Assembly: GCA_017458625.1 (NCBI GenBank) | Contig: JAFTAH010000152.1 | Location: 1 to 52,921 of the forward strand | DNA length: 52,921 bases | Reading direction: 5' to 3' | DNA from: Kiritimatiellia bacterium | GTDB lineage: Bacteria > Verrucomicrobiota > Kiritimatiellia > CAIQIC01 > Lenti-01 | In this document: one piece after another, positions 11,300 to 18,746 of the stretch | Layout of the letters: each line of letters begins with the position of its first letter | Numbering within the stretch: position 1 is the stretch's first letter | Program-made: the position numbers and the translations under genes | Notes under the pieces: model-generated | The model's input: the letters and a program-made list of their open reading frames with translations, nothing else | Told to the model about the DNA's origin: nothing | Databases searched by the model: none

Positions 11300-12847
11300 A
11301 TGACGTTTGACGAATTGAAAGCATTGGTGGCGGCGGGCGAAGGAGAAAGGCTCGAGCTGAAAGAGACGACCGGGCAACGTTCGGAAGCGTGCAGGGCGCT
11401 GTGCGCGTTTTTGAACAAGGACGGGGGATGCGTCGTGTTCGGTGCGACGGACAAGGCGGAAGTGCGCGGCTAGCAGGTGTCCGACAAGACGTTGCGGGAG
11501 TTGTCCGATGCGGTCGGCCGGTTTGAGCCTGCGGCGGACATCGTGACGGAGCGGGTGCCGGTCGGTAGGGGGCTGGAAGCCATCGTGTGCCGCGTGGAGA
11601 AGGGGAACGGACGGCCGTATGTGTGGGAGGGACGGGCGTACAAGCGGGTGCAATCGACAACGGTGGCCATGCCGCAGGAGGAATACGAGCGGATGCTTTC
11701 GGAACGCAAGGGCTTCCAGAGCGACTGGGAACTTCAAGTCAACCCGGCGCTGTCGATGGAGGATCTCGACCTGGAGGAAATCCGCAAGACGGCGCGCATG
11801 GGCGTCGGGGCGGGTAGGTTGCCGGAAACGACGGACACGGGGAACGCGAAGGCGTTGCTCGACGGGTTCAAGGTCCGGACGGGCGAGGGGCTGCGGAACG
11901 CGGCGGCCGTCTTGTTCTGCAAGCCCGACACGGATTACGCGCAATGCATGATGCGGCTGGCGCGGTTCAAGGGGACGGACAAAAGCCTGTTCATCGACAA
12001 CAAGCAGGTGACGGGGAACATCTTCCGGCTGCTGGACGCGGGGATGGCGTTTTGTTTCGACCATCTGGCGTTGTCGGGGCGGGTGGTGGGGTTGCTTCGG
12101 GAGGAACGGTTGGAGGTGCCGGTGGCCGCGTTGCGGGAAGCGTTGGTCAACGCCTTGGCCCATCGCCTGTATGTGCGGCGGGGGACATCGGTGTCGCTGG
12201 CCATTTACGACGACCGCGTCGAGATTGCCAATCCGGGGGCGTTCCCGCCCGGACGCACGTCCGAGGATTTCGAAAAGGGGACCGAGAGCGAACCCCGCAA
12301 TCCGGTCATCGCGCGGGTGCTGTATCTCCGCAAAATGCTCGAATCGTGGGGGCGCGGAATCAAGCTGATGGTGGACGAATGCGCCAAGGCGGGCTTGCCC
12401 AAGCCTCTCATCGGAAGCGACGGGAGGTTTGTGCGGGTGGTCTTTGCGCGGCCTCCTCGGATGGGGAAGACGTCGGAAGTGGCCGCAAAAGCCCCGGAAG
12501 TGGTGCCAAAAACTACCGAAGTGGCTTCAAACATGGTGGAAGCGGGGGGGGACACGGGCGAAATTGCGCTTGAAACTGCGCTTGAACTTGCGCTTAAAGC
12601 TGCGGGAAAGGAAATCTCGGGTAAGGTGTTCGCGCATTGCCTGCGGACATTGGAAGAGTTTTTGCGGCATCCCCGTGCGACTTTGGCGGAAGTGGCCGTA
12701 AGCGTCGGGGTTTCCGCGCGGACGGTCGACTCTTACGTGCGGTTGTTGCAGGACATCGGCATTCTCGAAAGGTCGGGGGCGCGTAAGGCCGGCAGTTGGC
12801 TTGTGACAAAGCGAATGGTGGTCGGCGGATCCAGAGACCAGACTTGA
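11300..12847 (+). pseudogene. AlbA_2 / HATPase_c_4 regulator interrupted by an in-frame amber codon
   Basis: The reading frame has an N-terminal Schlafen-AlbA_2 segment (RLELKETTGQ...GGCVVFGATDK), a HATPase-like region (LREALVNALAHRLY...IEIANPGAFPPG, WGRGIKLM) and a C-terminal winged-helix region. This is the layout of predicted transcriptional regulators annotated as ATP-binding/RNA-binding proteins. Codon 58 is TAG (11471-11473) in GGC-TAG-CAG-GTG-TCC, and the same frame continues for 458 codons. The family usually has GxQVSDKTLRE here, so a CAG-to-TAG change is the simplest explanation. The ATG at 11300 has AAGGTGG upstream. The downstream part could be re-initiated or read through; otherwise this is a pseudogene. 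Confidence 0.8.
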
Positions 12848-12909
12848 AGCAACAGGAATGGAATGAATGGACTGCCAGGTTTGACTGTGGCGTACGGGAG
12901 GGATGGAAG

Positions 12910-13992
12910 ATGAGGATTGTACGGGACGATGTGGCCAGGGCGGCGGCGGACGCCGTCGTGGACAGCGCTTGCGGGGAGGTGCGGGTCGGGGCCGGGGTGG
13001 ATTCGGCGGTGTTCGCGCGGGGGGGCAAGGAGCTGTGGGCGCGGCGGCAGGCGTTGGGGACCCTCGCGGCGGGGTCGGCGGTGGCGGTTCCGGCGACCCA
13101 GGGGATGCGGTGCCGCCAGGTGGTGTTCGTGGTGGTGCCGCCGCGCCGGGAAGGGGAGAAGGACGGCGGGGAGGCGGTCCTGCGGGAGTGCTACCGGGCG
13201 GCGCTGGAGGCGGCGCGGGGCGCGGGGTGCCGGTCGGTGTCGTTCCCGCTGCTGGGCGCGGGGCACCGGGGGTATCCGCCGGAGTCGGCGCTCCGGGCGG
13301 CGCTCGACGCGCTCGGCGCCGAGGAGGACGCGGGCGGGATGGCGTGTTCGCTGTGCCTGTATTCGACGGTGGCGGTGGGGTTGGCAAGCAGTCTGTTCGG
13401 GGAGGTCGAGGATTACCTCGGGGCGCATTTCCGGTCGGCGGAGGGCATCCGGCGGTCGATGGAGGAGGCCTGCGACGCGCTGGAGACGTGGGTCGAGGCG
13501 AGGCGGCCGTGGCCGGACGAGGAGGAGACGGGAGGCGAGGCTCTCGCCGCACCGTCCGCACCGCCGCCGCCGTCCAGACGTCGGCGCGGGCCTCTTCTCG
13601 GGGCGTTGCCGCCGGACTTGGACCGATTGCTGGCGAAGGGGACGGGGCCGGGGGTGGGCAAGGCGCTCATGGCGCTGATGAACCGCAAGCATTTCGACAA
13701 CCAGCGGCTGATCCTCAAGACCGGCATTTCGAAGCAGTTGCTGTCCAAAATCCAGAACGGCAAGCACGCCAAGGCACCCGACAAGCGATGGCTGCTGGCT
13801 TTTTCCGTGGCGCTCGGCCTGACGCTCGACGAGACGCGCGAGTTCCTGGCGACCGCCGGATACGCGCTTTCCCGCGCGAGCAAGACGGATGTCGTGGTGG
13901 AGTACTTCCTCGGCCGCGGGAATCCGCGCATCGAGGTGGTGGACGCCGCGCTGGCCTGTTGCGGGTTGCCGACGCTGTATCCCGACGAGTGA
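12910..13992 (+). CDS. Macro-domain protein with C-terminal HTH-like region
   Basis: This 360-residue protein has an N-terminal macro (ADP-ribose-binding) domain at about 1-160, with VVDSAC in place of the usual NAAN-type motif and the loop SFPLLGAGHRGYP near residue 115. A Pro/Arg-rich linker at about 210-235 follows. The C-terminal 110 residues (MNRKHFDNQRLILKTGISKQLLSKIQNG...) look like an Xre-type helix-turn-helix. Macro domains bind or hydrolyse ADP-ribose derivatives; which of these applies is not visible. The ATG at 12910 was chosen at the domain start. The next gene encodes a TerY-like vWA protein, a pairing I associate with tellurite/stress or defence loci. Confidence 0.8.
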   Translation: MRIVRDDVARAAADAVVDSACGEVRVGAGVDSAVFARGGKELWARRQALGTLAAGSAVAVPATQGMRCRQVVFVVVPPRREGEKDGGEAVLRECYRAALEAARGAGCRSVSFPLLGAGHRGYPPESALRAALDALGAEEDAGGMACSLCLYSTVAVGLASSLFGEVEDYLGAHFRSAEGIRRSMEEACDALETWVEARRPWPDEEETGGEALAAPSAPPPPSRRRRGPLLGALPPDLDRLLAKGTGPGVGKALMALMNRKHFDNQRLILKTGISKQLLSKIQNGKHAKAPDKRWLLAFSVALGLTLDETREFLATAGYALSRASKTDVVVEYFLGRGNPRIEVVDAALACCGLPTLYPDE

Positions 13993-13998
13993 GGGGGG

Positions 13999-14058
13999 GC
14001 GCCGCCGCGCCGCCGGCGCGGGCGGCGCAGTGAAAAGTGAAAAGTGAACAGTGAAAAG
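13999..14058. repeat. GC-rich palindrome followed by AGTGAAA heptad repeats
   Basis: GCGCCGCC (13999-14006) pairs with GGCGGCGC (14021-14028), with an inner GCGCC/GGCGC stem. Four 7-bp units follow (AGTGAAA, AGTGAAA, AGTGAAC, AGTGAAA; 14029-14056). It sits between the macro and vWA genes. The heptads resemble the GTTGAAA arrays of the prophage, and as there the 7-bp period places TGA in successive frames. Confidence 0.75.
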
Positions 14059-14153
14059 AGGGGGAGGGGATTGTCCACGGTCCGTTGACCCGGGCGGGCG
14101 CGATCCATGCAGAATGGGGGGCGTCGCAAGGATGCGGCGGAAAGGATGCAACG

Positions 14154-14852
14154 ATGAAAAACGCAAACGGCAAAAAGGGGAACGGCGGGCGCATGGCGGG
14201 GCGGAATCCGGAGCTGGCGGAACTGGTGTTCGTGCTGGACCGGTCGGGGTCGATGAGCGGGATGGAGCGCGCGGTGATCGACGGGTTCAACGAGCTGCTG
14301 GAGAAGCAGAAGCGGGCGCCGGGGCGGGCGCTGGTGTCGGTGGAGCTGTTCGACGACCGCTTCGACGTGGTGTACGACCGGGCGGAGCTGGGGCGGGTCC
14401 GGCCGCTGACGGAGCGGGAGTATTTCACGCGGGGATGCACGGCGCTGCTGGACGCGGTGGGGCGGGCCATCCGGCACATCGCGCGGAAGCAGCGGGAGGC
14501 GCGTCCGGCGGAGCGGCCGGGGCACACGCTGTTCGTCATCAACACCGACGGCCTCGAAAACGCCAGCCGGGAGTTCACGCGGGAGCGGATCCGGGAGATG
14601 GTGCGGGAGGAGGAGGGGCGGTACGGGTGGGAGTTCCTGTTCCTCGGCGCGAACATCGATTCCTACGCGGAGGCCGGGGCGCTGGGCATCCGCGCGGAAA
14701 TGACGTGCAATGTGGTGGCCGACGCGGGCGGCGTGGCGGCGAATTTCGGGAGCGTCGCGGAAGCGGCGGAGAGCCTGCGGGTCACCGGGACGGCGGGCCG
14801 CGCATGGCGCCGGCGGGTGGACGAGGACTACGCCCGGCGCGGGGGGGAATGA
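14154..14852 (+). CDS. vWA-domain protein (TerY-like)
   Basis: This 232-residue protein is a von Willebrand factor A domain with the MIDAS metal site D29-R-S31-G-S33. Later metal-site candidates are RGCTALLDAVG (about 97) and VINTDGLENAS (about 130). TerY-type vWA proteins bind metal ions and protein partners and occur in tellurite-resistance and stress modules. The ATG at 14154 has AAAGGA upstream; an internal start at Met14 is also possible. It probably shares function with the macro-domain gene, although the GC-rich palindrome and heptads separate them. No kinase/phosphatase partner of a TerY-P triad is visible. Confidence 0.85.
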   Translation: MKNANGKKGNGGRMAGRNPELAELVFVLDRSGSMSGMERAVIDGFNELLEKQKRAPGRALVSVELFDDRFDVVYDRAELGRVRPLTEREYFTRGCTALLDAVGRAIRHIARKQREARPAERPGHTLFVINTDGLENASREFTRERIREMVREEEGRYGWEFLFLGANIDSYAEAGALGIRAEMTCNVVADAGGVAANFGSVAEAAESLRVTGTAGRAWRRRVDEDYARRGGE

Positions 14853-14963
14853 ACGCGCGGCGGCGGAGAACCAGCAAAGCGGAACACGACAGGAGGCCAA
14901 CCCTGTGGCTGTTCACGAAACACGGAGTTCAGGGGTGTTCACTCGGCGGGCGTGTAGCCCTCC

Positions 14964-15097
14964 GGGGAGTTGTCGTTTTCCCTTGCGGCGCAAAAAGTTA
15001 CACGGCATGGAAGTCGAATTGTGCGGTTTTCCACGGCATGGAAACCGCTTTGTCCCCGTTGTCCCTGCCCTAGTGGCACAGGCGACCCGCCTGCGGG
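14964..15097. repeat. Dispersed repeat, copy 1 (GCGCAAAAAGTT...GGCATGGAA)
   Basis: Contains GGGGAGTTGTCGTTTT, GCGGCGCAAAAAGTTACAC, two GGCATGGAA units, TTTGTCCCCGTTG and a closing hairpin CAGGCGACCCGCCTG. The same series in the same order is at 16719-16817. This copy has one extra GGCATGGAA segment. No gene is visible in the 261-bp gap it occupies. Confidence 0.75.
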
Positions 15098-15113
15098 GGA
15101 GGGGAGGGGGGCG

Positions 15114-15623
15114 TCAATCCGCGCCGATGCCCTGGAGGATGCCGAGCATGCCGGTCGCAGCGATGTCGTCGATGATCTTGCCTTCGTCGTCGAAGACGTA
15201 GAAGTTCATGACGGACGTGGAGAACTTGCGGCCGTTGGGCTGGATGCCGGCGAAGGGCGCCTTGCCAGTGAAGGTGCCGGTGCAGGTCCACCGGACGGCG
15301 ACAGTCTTTTCGTCCGCCACCATGTCCTCCAGCTTCCACTGCACGTCGGGGAAGCTCGCGCGCATGAGCGAGACGACGGAGAGATACCCCTCCGCGCCGT
15401 GGAGCGGCTCGGGCGAGACGGGCGTCGCGAAGGCGGCCTTTTCGGAGATGAGCTCGCGGCCGAGCGCGAGGTCGTTCTCGTTGATGCATTTCTCGAAGCG
15501 GCGCATCGCCTCGCGGTTGCGATCGATTTTCCCGTCGCCGCCGCCGCAGGAGCATCCGGCGGCCAGCAGGAGCCCCGCCGCCAAGCACGCGGCGAGACGC
15601 AGTCCGTTTGCGAACTTCTTCAT
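15114..15623 (-). CDS. SnoaL-like (DUF4440/ester-cyclase-type) lipoprotein
   Basis: This 169-residue protein has a lipoprotein signal peptide (MKKFANGLRLAACLAAGLLL, then AAGC with the lipid cysteine at about 24). The mature part fits the SnoaL/NTF2-like fold: NREAMRRFEKCINENDLALGRELI..., FPDVQWKLEDMVADEKTVAVRWTCTGTFTGKAPFAGIQPNG. Related proteins include polyketide cyclases and many of unknown function. It is the last gene of a minus-strand set with a cupin and a MarR regulator; 47 bp separate it from the cupin stop. It is predicted to be anchored in a membrane; the substrate is unknown. Confidence 0.8.
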   Translation of the reverse strand: MKKFANGLRLAACLAAGLLLAAGCSCGGGDGKIDRNREAMRRFEKCINENDLALGRELISEKAAFATPVSPEPLHGAEGYLSVVSLMRASFPDVQWKLEDMVADEKTVAVRWTCTGTFTGKAPFAGIQPNGRKFSTSVMNFYVFDDEGKIIDDIAATGMLGILQGIGAD

Positions 15624-15670
15624 GGTCGGAGTCCTTTCCGTTTCCGTTTGCCGGGGTTTCGCGTGACGTG

Positions 15671-16120
15671 CTACCACTGGACCGGCCCGTCCAGGATCGT
15701 GCCGTCGGACGGGTTGACGGCGCCGGGGGCGGCGGCGACGTATTGGATGCAGAGCATCACGAGCGGCGCGTCGCCGGTGTTGCGGACCGCGCGCTTGCCC
15801 GCCGGGGAGACGCGGACCACGCTGCCCTCCTTCACGGGGATGTTGTGGCCGTCCACCTGGTATTCGCCGGTGCCGGAGAGGAAGAAGTAGAGCTCCTCGT
15901 GGTCCTTGTGGACGTGGTAGAAGCCGCCCTCCGTCCCGGGCGCGAACAACTGGAACGAGAAGTCCGCGCCGCCGGCCTTCACGGCCGCGCCGCCGAAGAC
16001 CTTGCCGGGGATTTTCACGCCGGGGCCGAGTTCGAGCACGTAGTCCGAGAGTTCCGCGAGGGGGCCAAGGTCGATGGCGGTGGCGTTGGGGAGGTCGGCG
16101 GTGGTTTTGATTTCTTTCAT
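15671..16120 (-). CDS. Cupin-domain protein
   Basis: This 149-residue single cupin has its first motif at about GGFYHVHKDHEELYFFLSGTGEY (two His and one Glu as likely metal ligands) and its second around VRVSPAGKRAVRNTGDAPL, where the usual His appears replaced. Small cupins bind metals and act as enzymes or sensors; the substrate cannot be told. The ATG overlaps the MarR stop codon (ATGA, 16117-16120), so translation is probably coupled. With the SnoaL-like protein it makes a small MarR-controlled operon, perhaps for detoxification or modification of a small molecule (inference). Confidence 0.83.
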   Translation of the reverse strand: MKEIKTTADLPNATAIDLGPLAELSDYVLELGPGVKIPGKVFGGAAVKAGGADFSFQLFAPGTEGGFYHVHKDHEELYFFLSGTGEYQVDGHNIPVKEGSVVRVSPAGKRAVRNTGDAPLVMLCIQYVAAAPGAVNPSDGTILDGPVQW

Positions 16121-16563
16121 GGTCGGGTCCTTTTGGGTTTGGGTTTGGTTTTCGGGGGGCGGGTGAAATTCGACAGGATGCCGGAAAGGGTGGTTTCGAG
16201 GCGGCGGGCGGCGGCGGGGGGGAGTCCGGCGTAGGCGCGGGCGGCGAGGCGGCGCGAAATCGACTCGAAGGCCGGGCGGAGTTTTTCGCCCTCCGGCGTC
16301 AGGCGCACGATCTGGCAGCGGGCGTCGAGGGGCGACGGCGCGCGGCGGACGAGCCCCATCCGTTCGAGCTTGCCGACGAGGACCGTCATGGTCGGCTTCG
16401 TGCGGCGGGCGAACTCGGCGAGCTCGTGCATCGTGGCCTCCTTCTGGCGGAAGAGGAGCGCGAGGACGTCGCCGTGCGACGGCACGACGCCTTTCAGCCC
16501 CGCCGCGGCGAGTTCGGCGGCGATCCACTTGTCCGCGGCCTCGTGGATGCGGGAAATCAACAT
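16117..16563 (-). CDS. MarR-family transcriptional regulator
   Basis: The winged-helix repressor has ATMHELAEFARRTKPTMTVLVGKLERMGLVRR (recognition helix and wing approach) and QIVRLTPEGEKLRPAFESI after it, the standard MarR order. I place the start at the ATG at 16563 (148 aa). A GTG at 16581 in the same frame is possible but would lie almost at the predicted transcription start. It is first in the operon, upstream of the cupin and SnoaL genes, and a palindrome in its promoter suggests autorepression. The C-terminal tail is Lys/Pro/Arg-rich. Confidence 0.88.
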   Translation of the reverse strand: MLISRIHEAADKWIAAELAAAGLKGVVPSHGDVLALLFRQKEATMHELAEFARRTKPTMTVLVGKLERMGLVRRAPSPLDARCQIVRLTPEGEKLRPAFESISRRLAARAYAGLPPAAARRLETTLSGILSNFTRPPKTKPKPKRTRP

Positions 16564-16589
16564 GATTGCATTGCGTTGCACGGGCGGGA

Positions 16590-16618
16590 CAATAAGTTAG
16601 ATGTCTAACAAATGTCAA
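16590..16618 (-). promoter_or_regulatory. MarR operon promoter with palindromic operator in the spacer
   Basis: On the minus strand a TTGACA -35 (16613-16618) is followed after 17 bp by TTATTG as -10 (16590-16595). The spacer is filled by GTTAGA-CA-TCTAAC (16596-16609), a 6-bp-arm palindrome of the MarR/OhrR operator type. A bound MarR dimer would block RNA polymerase, so autoregulation is likely. Confidence 0.75.
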
Positions 16619-16718
16619 GGAAAAACGGCGCATGGTTTTCAACCACTGGGTCCCGGTTTGCCGTCGCGCCCATTGCGCTCTCCTCCCGACGGCGCGGACG
16701 GAGCCGCGCCCTCCATGC

Positions 16719-16817
16719 GGGGGAGTCGTCGTTTTTGGTTGCAGCGCAAAAAGTTCCAAGGCATGGAAGGTACTTTTGTCCCCGTTGATCCCGGGGACGC
16801 AGGCGGCCCGCCTGCGG
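16719..16817. repeat. Dispersed repeat, copy 2 (GCGCAAAAAGTT...GGCATGGAA)
   Basis: Direct repeat of 14964-15097: GGGGGAGTCGTCGTTTTTGG, GCAGCGCAAAAAGTTCCAAG, GGCATGGAAGG, TTTTGTCCCCGTTG and a closing hairpin GCAGGCGGCCCGCCTGC. The two copies bracket the MarR-cupin-SnoaL operon in the same orientation. Confidence 0.75.
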
Positions 16818-17464
16818 AATGGCCCATCGCGGGCAGGCCGCCCGCGCCCTCAGGAAGGGGCTTGAAAGGGGGGGGAGGCCATTCCTTTTTGTTCTTTTGT
16901 GCAAAACCTCCGTGCTGCTGTCTCGCTGTGCCTCTGTGCGAGTTCTTCCCTCCCGCCTTGCTACCGCAATTACGCGCCGAAGAGTCACCCGAGCGGCACG
17001 GCGTAGCGCGTCGAGCCGAAGGGGTAAAGTCGAAGTCACCCGAATGCCATATCGTAATCTTTGCCTGTTTCTGAAAGGGATGCTGGGCAAGGTGGGGGCC
17101 GGTGAGGCCGAGATGGGGCGGGTCGCGCTCCGTTGCGACCGATTCCCCCTCTTCGAGCGCTTTTCGCCCGCAATGAATTGCGGTCCTCCCGCATAAGGCA
17201 AAATGCGTAAAATGGCTGGAAATAACGTGAAATCACGGCGAATTGGGGGGCGTGGGCGCCTGCGACGACTTGCGACGGGCGACTTGCGGGGAACGGGCGA
17301 CAGTCGGGCGGCAACGGCGGGGACACCGTTGCTCCAGCGGAGGGGAACAAGCGGCGGCGACGGAGCGCAACCCTTCCTGCAGGGGGCGGCAAGACGCGGG
17401 GAGGGGCATTTTGTCATTGCGTGGGGGAGGGGAACATGGCACGCTGGGGGCGAACGTGTGAGGC
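16818..17464. other. Non-coding gap before the metallophosphoesterase gene
   Basis: About 650 bp without a supportable gene. It includes CTGTGCCTCTGTGCGAG and GCGTCGAGCCGAAGGG, which look like decayed dispersed repeats, and is rich in short GC palindromes. Long frames on both strands here have no domain-like character. I see no tRNA or other structured RNA. Confidence 0.5.
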
Positions 17465-18610
17465 ATGATGGTTTTTCTGGCAATTGTTTTCATCTGGGGA
17501 GGATTGGGCGCCTGGCTGGCGTCGGGGTGGCTCTGCGCGGGGACGGGCCTGCGCTGGCGGCTGGGCGTTGGAGTCGTGTTGCTGGCGTGGGCGACGGCGT
17601 TCGCCTGGACGATGCTGTGGCAGCTCCGGACGGGCAACCGACTGCCTCGACCAGTCGACTTCGCGCTGTCGCTTTCTTTGCCGTGGTTTGTGTGGATGCC
17701 GTGTGTGTTCGGCCTTTTGGAAGTGCTACGGCTGCTGCGGCTGGCACCGGCGGGGATGCCGGGAAGGCGGATCTTCGGATTGTGCACGCTGGGGCTACTC
17801 GTGCTGCTGACGGCGTACGGAATGTGGAACGCGTCGCGGCCGCGCGTGACGGTCCACGAGCTTTTCATGGACAAGCTGAAGGGGCCGCTGGACGTGGTTG
17901 TCGTCTCGGACCTGCATCTGGGGAGTCCGTCGGCGCGGCTGGGCTTCATTCGGGCGGCGGCGGAGCAGGTGGAGGCCTTGCGACCGGACTTGGTGCTCAT
18001 GCCGGGGGACATCCTCGACTGGGCACCTGCCCCGCTGGCGGACGAGGCCCTGATGGCGCAGGTCGGGCGGTTCAGGGGCCGCTATGGGACGTTTGCCTGC
18101 GAGGGCAACCATGACATCTATGCCGGGGCGCTCCAGGATGTCGTCCGGCGGCTGGGGCAGCTCGGCATCGACCTGCTGCGGGATGAGGCCAAAACGGTGG
18201 AGACGCCGGCGGGGCCGGTGGTCATCGCGGGGCGTTCCTGGCCACGCGAGGAGCGGCATTTCGCCGGGAAAAATGTGGGCGGTCGTCCATCCGCGGCCGC
18301 GCTGTTCGCCTCGGTGCCGGACGAGGCCTTGCGCGTTATCCTGGACCACAGTCCGATGTTCTACAAGGAAGCAGTGGACGAGGCCGACCTGCAAGTCTCC
18401 GGGCATACCCACAACGGGCAGTTCTTTCCGGCCTCGCTGGCGGCGCAGCTGCTCTTCGACAATGCCTGGGGCGTGCTACGCACGAACCGGCTGACCCAGG
18501 TGACGACCTGCGGCCTCTCGACGTGGAGCGCGCCGGTCCGGCTGTCATCGTATCCGGAAATCATGCTGCTTCGGCTCACGCCTGCGGGTGCTGGCACTCC
18601 GGCGGAGTGA
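17465..18610 (+). CDS. Membrane-anchored metallophosphoesterase (YaeI-like)
   Basis: This 381-residue protein has four or so hydrophobic N-terminal segments (about 1-125) and a calcineurin-like phosphoesterase domain. The five metal-site motifs appear in order: SDLHLG (about 147), GDILDW (about 180), EGNHD (about 214), the DHS of VILDHSPMF (about 298) and SGHTHNGQFF (about 315). It should hydrolyse a phosphodiester or pyrophosphate; YaeI-like members have been linked to lipid substrates, but this one cannot be assigned. A GTGAGG ribosome site precedes the ATG. It lies upstream of ftsK on the same strand, separated by 136 bp. Confidence 0.88.
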   Translation: MMVFLAIVFIWGGLGAWLASGWLCAGTGLRWRLGVGVVLLAWATAFAWTMLWQLRTGNRLPRPVDFALSLSLPWFVWMPCVFGLLEVLRLLRLAPAGMPGRRIFGLCTLGLLVLLTAYGMWNASRPRVTVHELFMDKLKGPLDVVVVSDLHLGSPSARLGFIRAAAEQVEALRPDLVLMPGDILDWAPAPLADEALMAQVGRFRGRYGTFACEGNHDIYAGALQDVVRRLGQLGIDLLRDEAKTVETPAGPVVIAGRSWPREERHFAGKNVGGRPSAAALFASVPDEALRVILDHSPMFYKEAVDEADLQVSGHTHNGQFFPASLAAQLLFDNAWGVLRTNRLTQVTTCGLSTWSAPVRLSSYPEIMLLRLTPAGAGTPAE

Positions 18611-18734
18611 CGGGCCGTTTGGCGCAGGACCGCTATCCGCCGGTTGACCGGCCCGGATGCCTGGGGGACTTTTGCTGCTATTTCACGGAAATTTGCGCAG
18701 ATGAAAAAATGTGTTCGCCTGTACGAGGCGTGAC

Positions 18735-18743
18735 TGGTATAAT
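18735..18743 (+). promoter_or_regulatory. Extended -10 promoter for ftsK
   Basis: TGGTATAAT, a perfect TATAAT with an extended TG, lies just before the ftsK start codons (ATG at 18747 and 18753). No good -35 is seen. A start of transcription near 18750 would leave little or no leader, so either the mRNA is leaderless from 18753, the GTG at 18711 is the real start with a different promoter, or this box is coincidental. Confidence 0.45.
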
Positions 18744-18746
18744 CAA

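Noticed and set aside
11300-12847. General TAG recoding (alternative genetic code)
   Set aside because: TAG is used as an ordinary stop by neighbouring genes such as copA, MATE and mraY, so a single nonsense change is simpler.
16605-17483. Minus-strand frame of 292 codons in the gap before the metallophosphoesterase
   Set aside because: Arg/Pro/Ser-rich, no domain, overlaps dispersed-repeat sequence and the MarR promoter region.
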